44,880 nucleotides of DNA from Bodo saltans (taxonomy: Eukaryota; Euglenozoa; Kinetoplastea; Eubodonida; Bodonidae). Shown one piece after another: positions 42,808 to 44,880 of this stretch. The stretch spans positions 2,547-47,426 of the forward strand of contig CYKH01001705.1 of NCBI GenBank assembly GCA_001460835.1. Direction: 5' to 3'. The notes under the pieces are model-generated. The model saw nothing but the letters and a program-made list of their open reading frames with translations. It searched no databases and had not been told where the DNA came from. The position numbers and the translations under genes were made by a program. Numbering within the stretch: the stretch's first letter is position 1; each line of letters starts with the position of its first letter.

Positions 42808-44880
42808 ATGCTTTTCTTCGTTAAAAACACGGGTGTCACGAGCAACAACACACTGCGCTCCGCGGTTGTTGCTATCTTGTTTATTGGCGTGACTTGCGAC
42901 GCCGATGTCATGCTCGAACCGCCCTGCAAAGCGTACTGCGGCAGCGCCGGTGTCTTCTCACGAACTCTGTGCAACTCATACATTGCCTATGGAGAGTGCT
43001 TGACGCTTCAATTCATTGGTTTCAACAACGTTTCTTCGAGCTTTTCGTTGCGTGGACGTAACTGCACGATGCCACAATGTCCAGATGCTGGGCGGACTCC
43101 CTCATTATCAGTGGGCCCCGTCTGCTACTACGGCAATAGCTCATCATTCAATACTGCCTCCCGATTGTGTCCTAGCGGCTTTTACAATGCAGACAACGCC
43201 ACCTGTTATTCGAACACTGGCTCGTCGTGTCCATCTGGTGATGCCCTGATTGACGGCTTCTGTCATGTGCCACGAATTGAACGATGCCAGAACGGCTACG
43301 TCCGTATTGACGAAACTGAAAGATGCCTAGGTGGGATACCTCCCACGACGATCATGTCAGCTTCACAGTGTGGATACGCTAACACTTCCACCATCCACTG
43401 TGAGTGGTGTAGTGCCATCAACGTCTGCCTGCCCAAAGGTGACATATGCTCAAAGAACTGCTCGACTGCACCTTACAGTCAATGCACGCTACCTCCGTCG
43501 TATTGCCACTGGTGCCCACAACACAACGGACGGTGCAAGCCACATAACGCAGCCGGGTACGTTGCGTGGCGGAACGAGGTTGAGTGCATCTCGGGATCCA
43601 CGACATCATCGCATTCCGTCGCTGCTTCCAGGACAAAAGGCACTTTATCGTATTCATCGTCCATGTCACGACCTAATATTTCGTTGTCCGAGACGATCCA
43701 CTCTTCCACATCGCAATCCATATCCCAACACTTGAGTACTGGAACAACGCCACTCACTGCTTCGCGAACACAGAGTCCCACCTCATTGTCGACTTTTACG
43801 ATGACTGTTTGGTCGTCGACGACGCTTAGCACGACCTTCACCACAGACGCCAGCCTCACCTTCTCGTACGATAACTCAAGTAGATCCATCACGTCCACAT
43901 ACGCCTCGAGGTCCCTGCTACCAAGTACGACTACGACGCACTCGAACCACACGTCTTGGTCGACTACTCGCTCGAAAACATCAGGTCTATCTATCAGTGT
44001 CATGATGCTCCCATCGAGCTCCATGGAGATCTCCCAGCCATCCAAAACGTACCTAACATCAACGGGGGATATCTCACAAGAAATGTCACACAGCGTTTCT
44101 CCTTCCACAACAACTACTGCTTCACTTCAGCTTGCACCGTGCGGGCTTCGACACGTTGATGTCATCCGATCAATGGTGCCGCCACTATTTCAACTCACAA
44201 TGAACTTGACGAGGTTCAAGGAGAGTTCCACCGATGTGTTGCACATCAACGACAACTTATCGATAACTGACCGCCTTCCACTCATCCTTCGTCACGAGCA
44301 CTTTTCAAGACCAGTCATTAACTACGCCCACCCCACCCCCTACCAGACCCCAAACATCGACGGCTTCGTTAACCGAGGAGGTACGAACGTTACACTCCGC
44401 TGGGTGAACGTCTCTGCATTAGAACTCACTCTCCCCAGCATACCAAACTACTGGATCGACGCGGATGAGGACGCAACGGTGGATGTGCCTTTCGAGGAGC
44501 TGCAGCTGTGCAACCGGACAGACCCGGCTTCTGTGAACGTGCCCGAGACGGTGCCGCTGGTGTCAGTGCACGTTGTTGGCCCCCTGGTGACGACTCCTTC
44601 CAGCAGGCTGCGCAGTCGGTGTCGATCGTTGCGTACATCAGCGGAATGCTGTCGGGTGATGCATCTTCCTCGGCGTCGCTGCAGACGCTGGTGGTGCTGG
44701 GCATGCAGTCGTGCGGGCAGCCAGCGGTGCGCAAAGCGTTGAATAACGTGCGTACGCTGAATCCACTGTATGCTGGTGTAGACGGGATGGTGGGCGTTGT
44801 AATTGGGAACGCCGTGCTTGTATTTGGGGCCATCGTCTTGCAGCTCCTCAGCGTCGTTGTGTGGCGGGCGCTTACACCGT
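42808..44880 (+). CDS. Paralogous surface glycoprotein, incomplete at the window end and frameshifted
   Basis: The product starts with a signal-like hydrophobic segment (SAVVAILFIGVTCDADV). It has the same architecture as the gene before it: Cys-rich region, the conserved phrase RIE(A/R)CQ(D/N)GYV, paired CEWC/CHWC PSI-like modules, and a Ser/Thr-rich stalk from about residue 270 to about 440. A second ectodomain then contains NIDGFVNRGG, matching NVDGFAYRGD in the paralogue. The first frame ends at 44742, but from about 44591 another frame carries the sequence homologous to the first gene (SFQQAAQSVSIVAYISG onward). A one-base loss near 44590 is therefore inferred. The membrane part is only begun before the window ends. 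The ATG at 42808 is the first one giving a signal peptide near the N-terminus. Confidence 0.78.

Overview
The window reads as nuclear DNA of a kinetoplastid protist, most like a free-living bodonid such as Bodo saltans. The lineage is inferred from four things: every convincing gene is intronless and on the + strand, genes are separated by short gaps, many gaps hold a pyrimidine tract plus AG just before the start codon (trans-splice acceptors of a polycistronic unit), and there is an RHS-family gene. No tRNA, rRNA or CRISPR array was seen. One gap of exactly 300 N lies at 31854-32153.

Layout. 1-6.2 kb: V-ATPase proteolipid c, a secreted serine carboxypeptidase with a duplicated signal-peptide segment, a zinc-finger-like protein with a tandemly duplicated 3' end, and an SDR-type NAD(P)-binding protein. 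6.3-11.8 kb: an accessory island between two direct repeats of about 310 bp. It holds a 1028-aa RHS/Crinkler-type P-loop NTPase with a probable C-terminal nuclease domain, a broken Tc1/mariner transposase on the minus strand, and a worn RHS fragment. 12.1-23.0 kb: a type II membrane methyltransferase-like protein, a secreted C45-type Ntn hydrolase, an LRR protein, an LRR plus cyclic-nucleotide-binding-fold protein, a probably N-myristoylated coiled-coil membrane protein, an unrecognised protein and a poly(ADP-ribose) glycohydrolase. 23.2-39.0 kb: a long disordered protein, two small single-TM proteins, a YIPF6-like Golgi protein, an unrecognised gene whose frame is changed by a 44-bp duplication, an F-box-like gene cut by the N gap, a giant RING protein and an unrecognised protein. 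39.4 kb to the end: two tandem paralogues of a large surface glycoprotein with Cys-rich PSI-like ectodomain, mucin-like stalk and polytopic C-terminus. The second runs off the window.

The genes do not form one pathway. Kinetoplastid clusters mix functions, and neighbours here are co-transcribed rather than functionally linked. The most unusual features are the RHS island with its flanking repeats, and a recurring pattern of local tandem duplications at gene ends (80, 238, 147 and 44 bp). Two of these have a homopolymer at the junction, and two alter the reading frame. Both surface-protein paralogues also show an apparent single-base frameshift. Whether these are real or assembly errors cannot be decided from the sequence alone.
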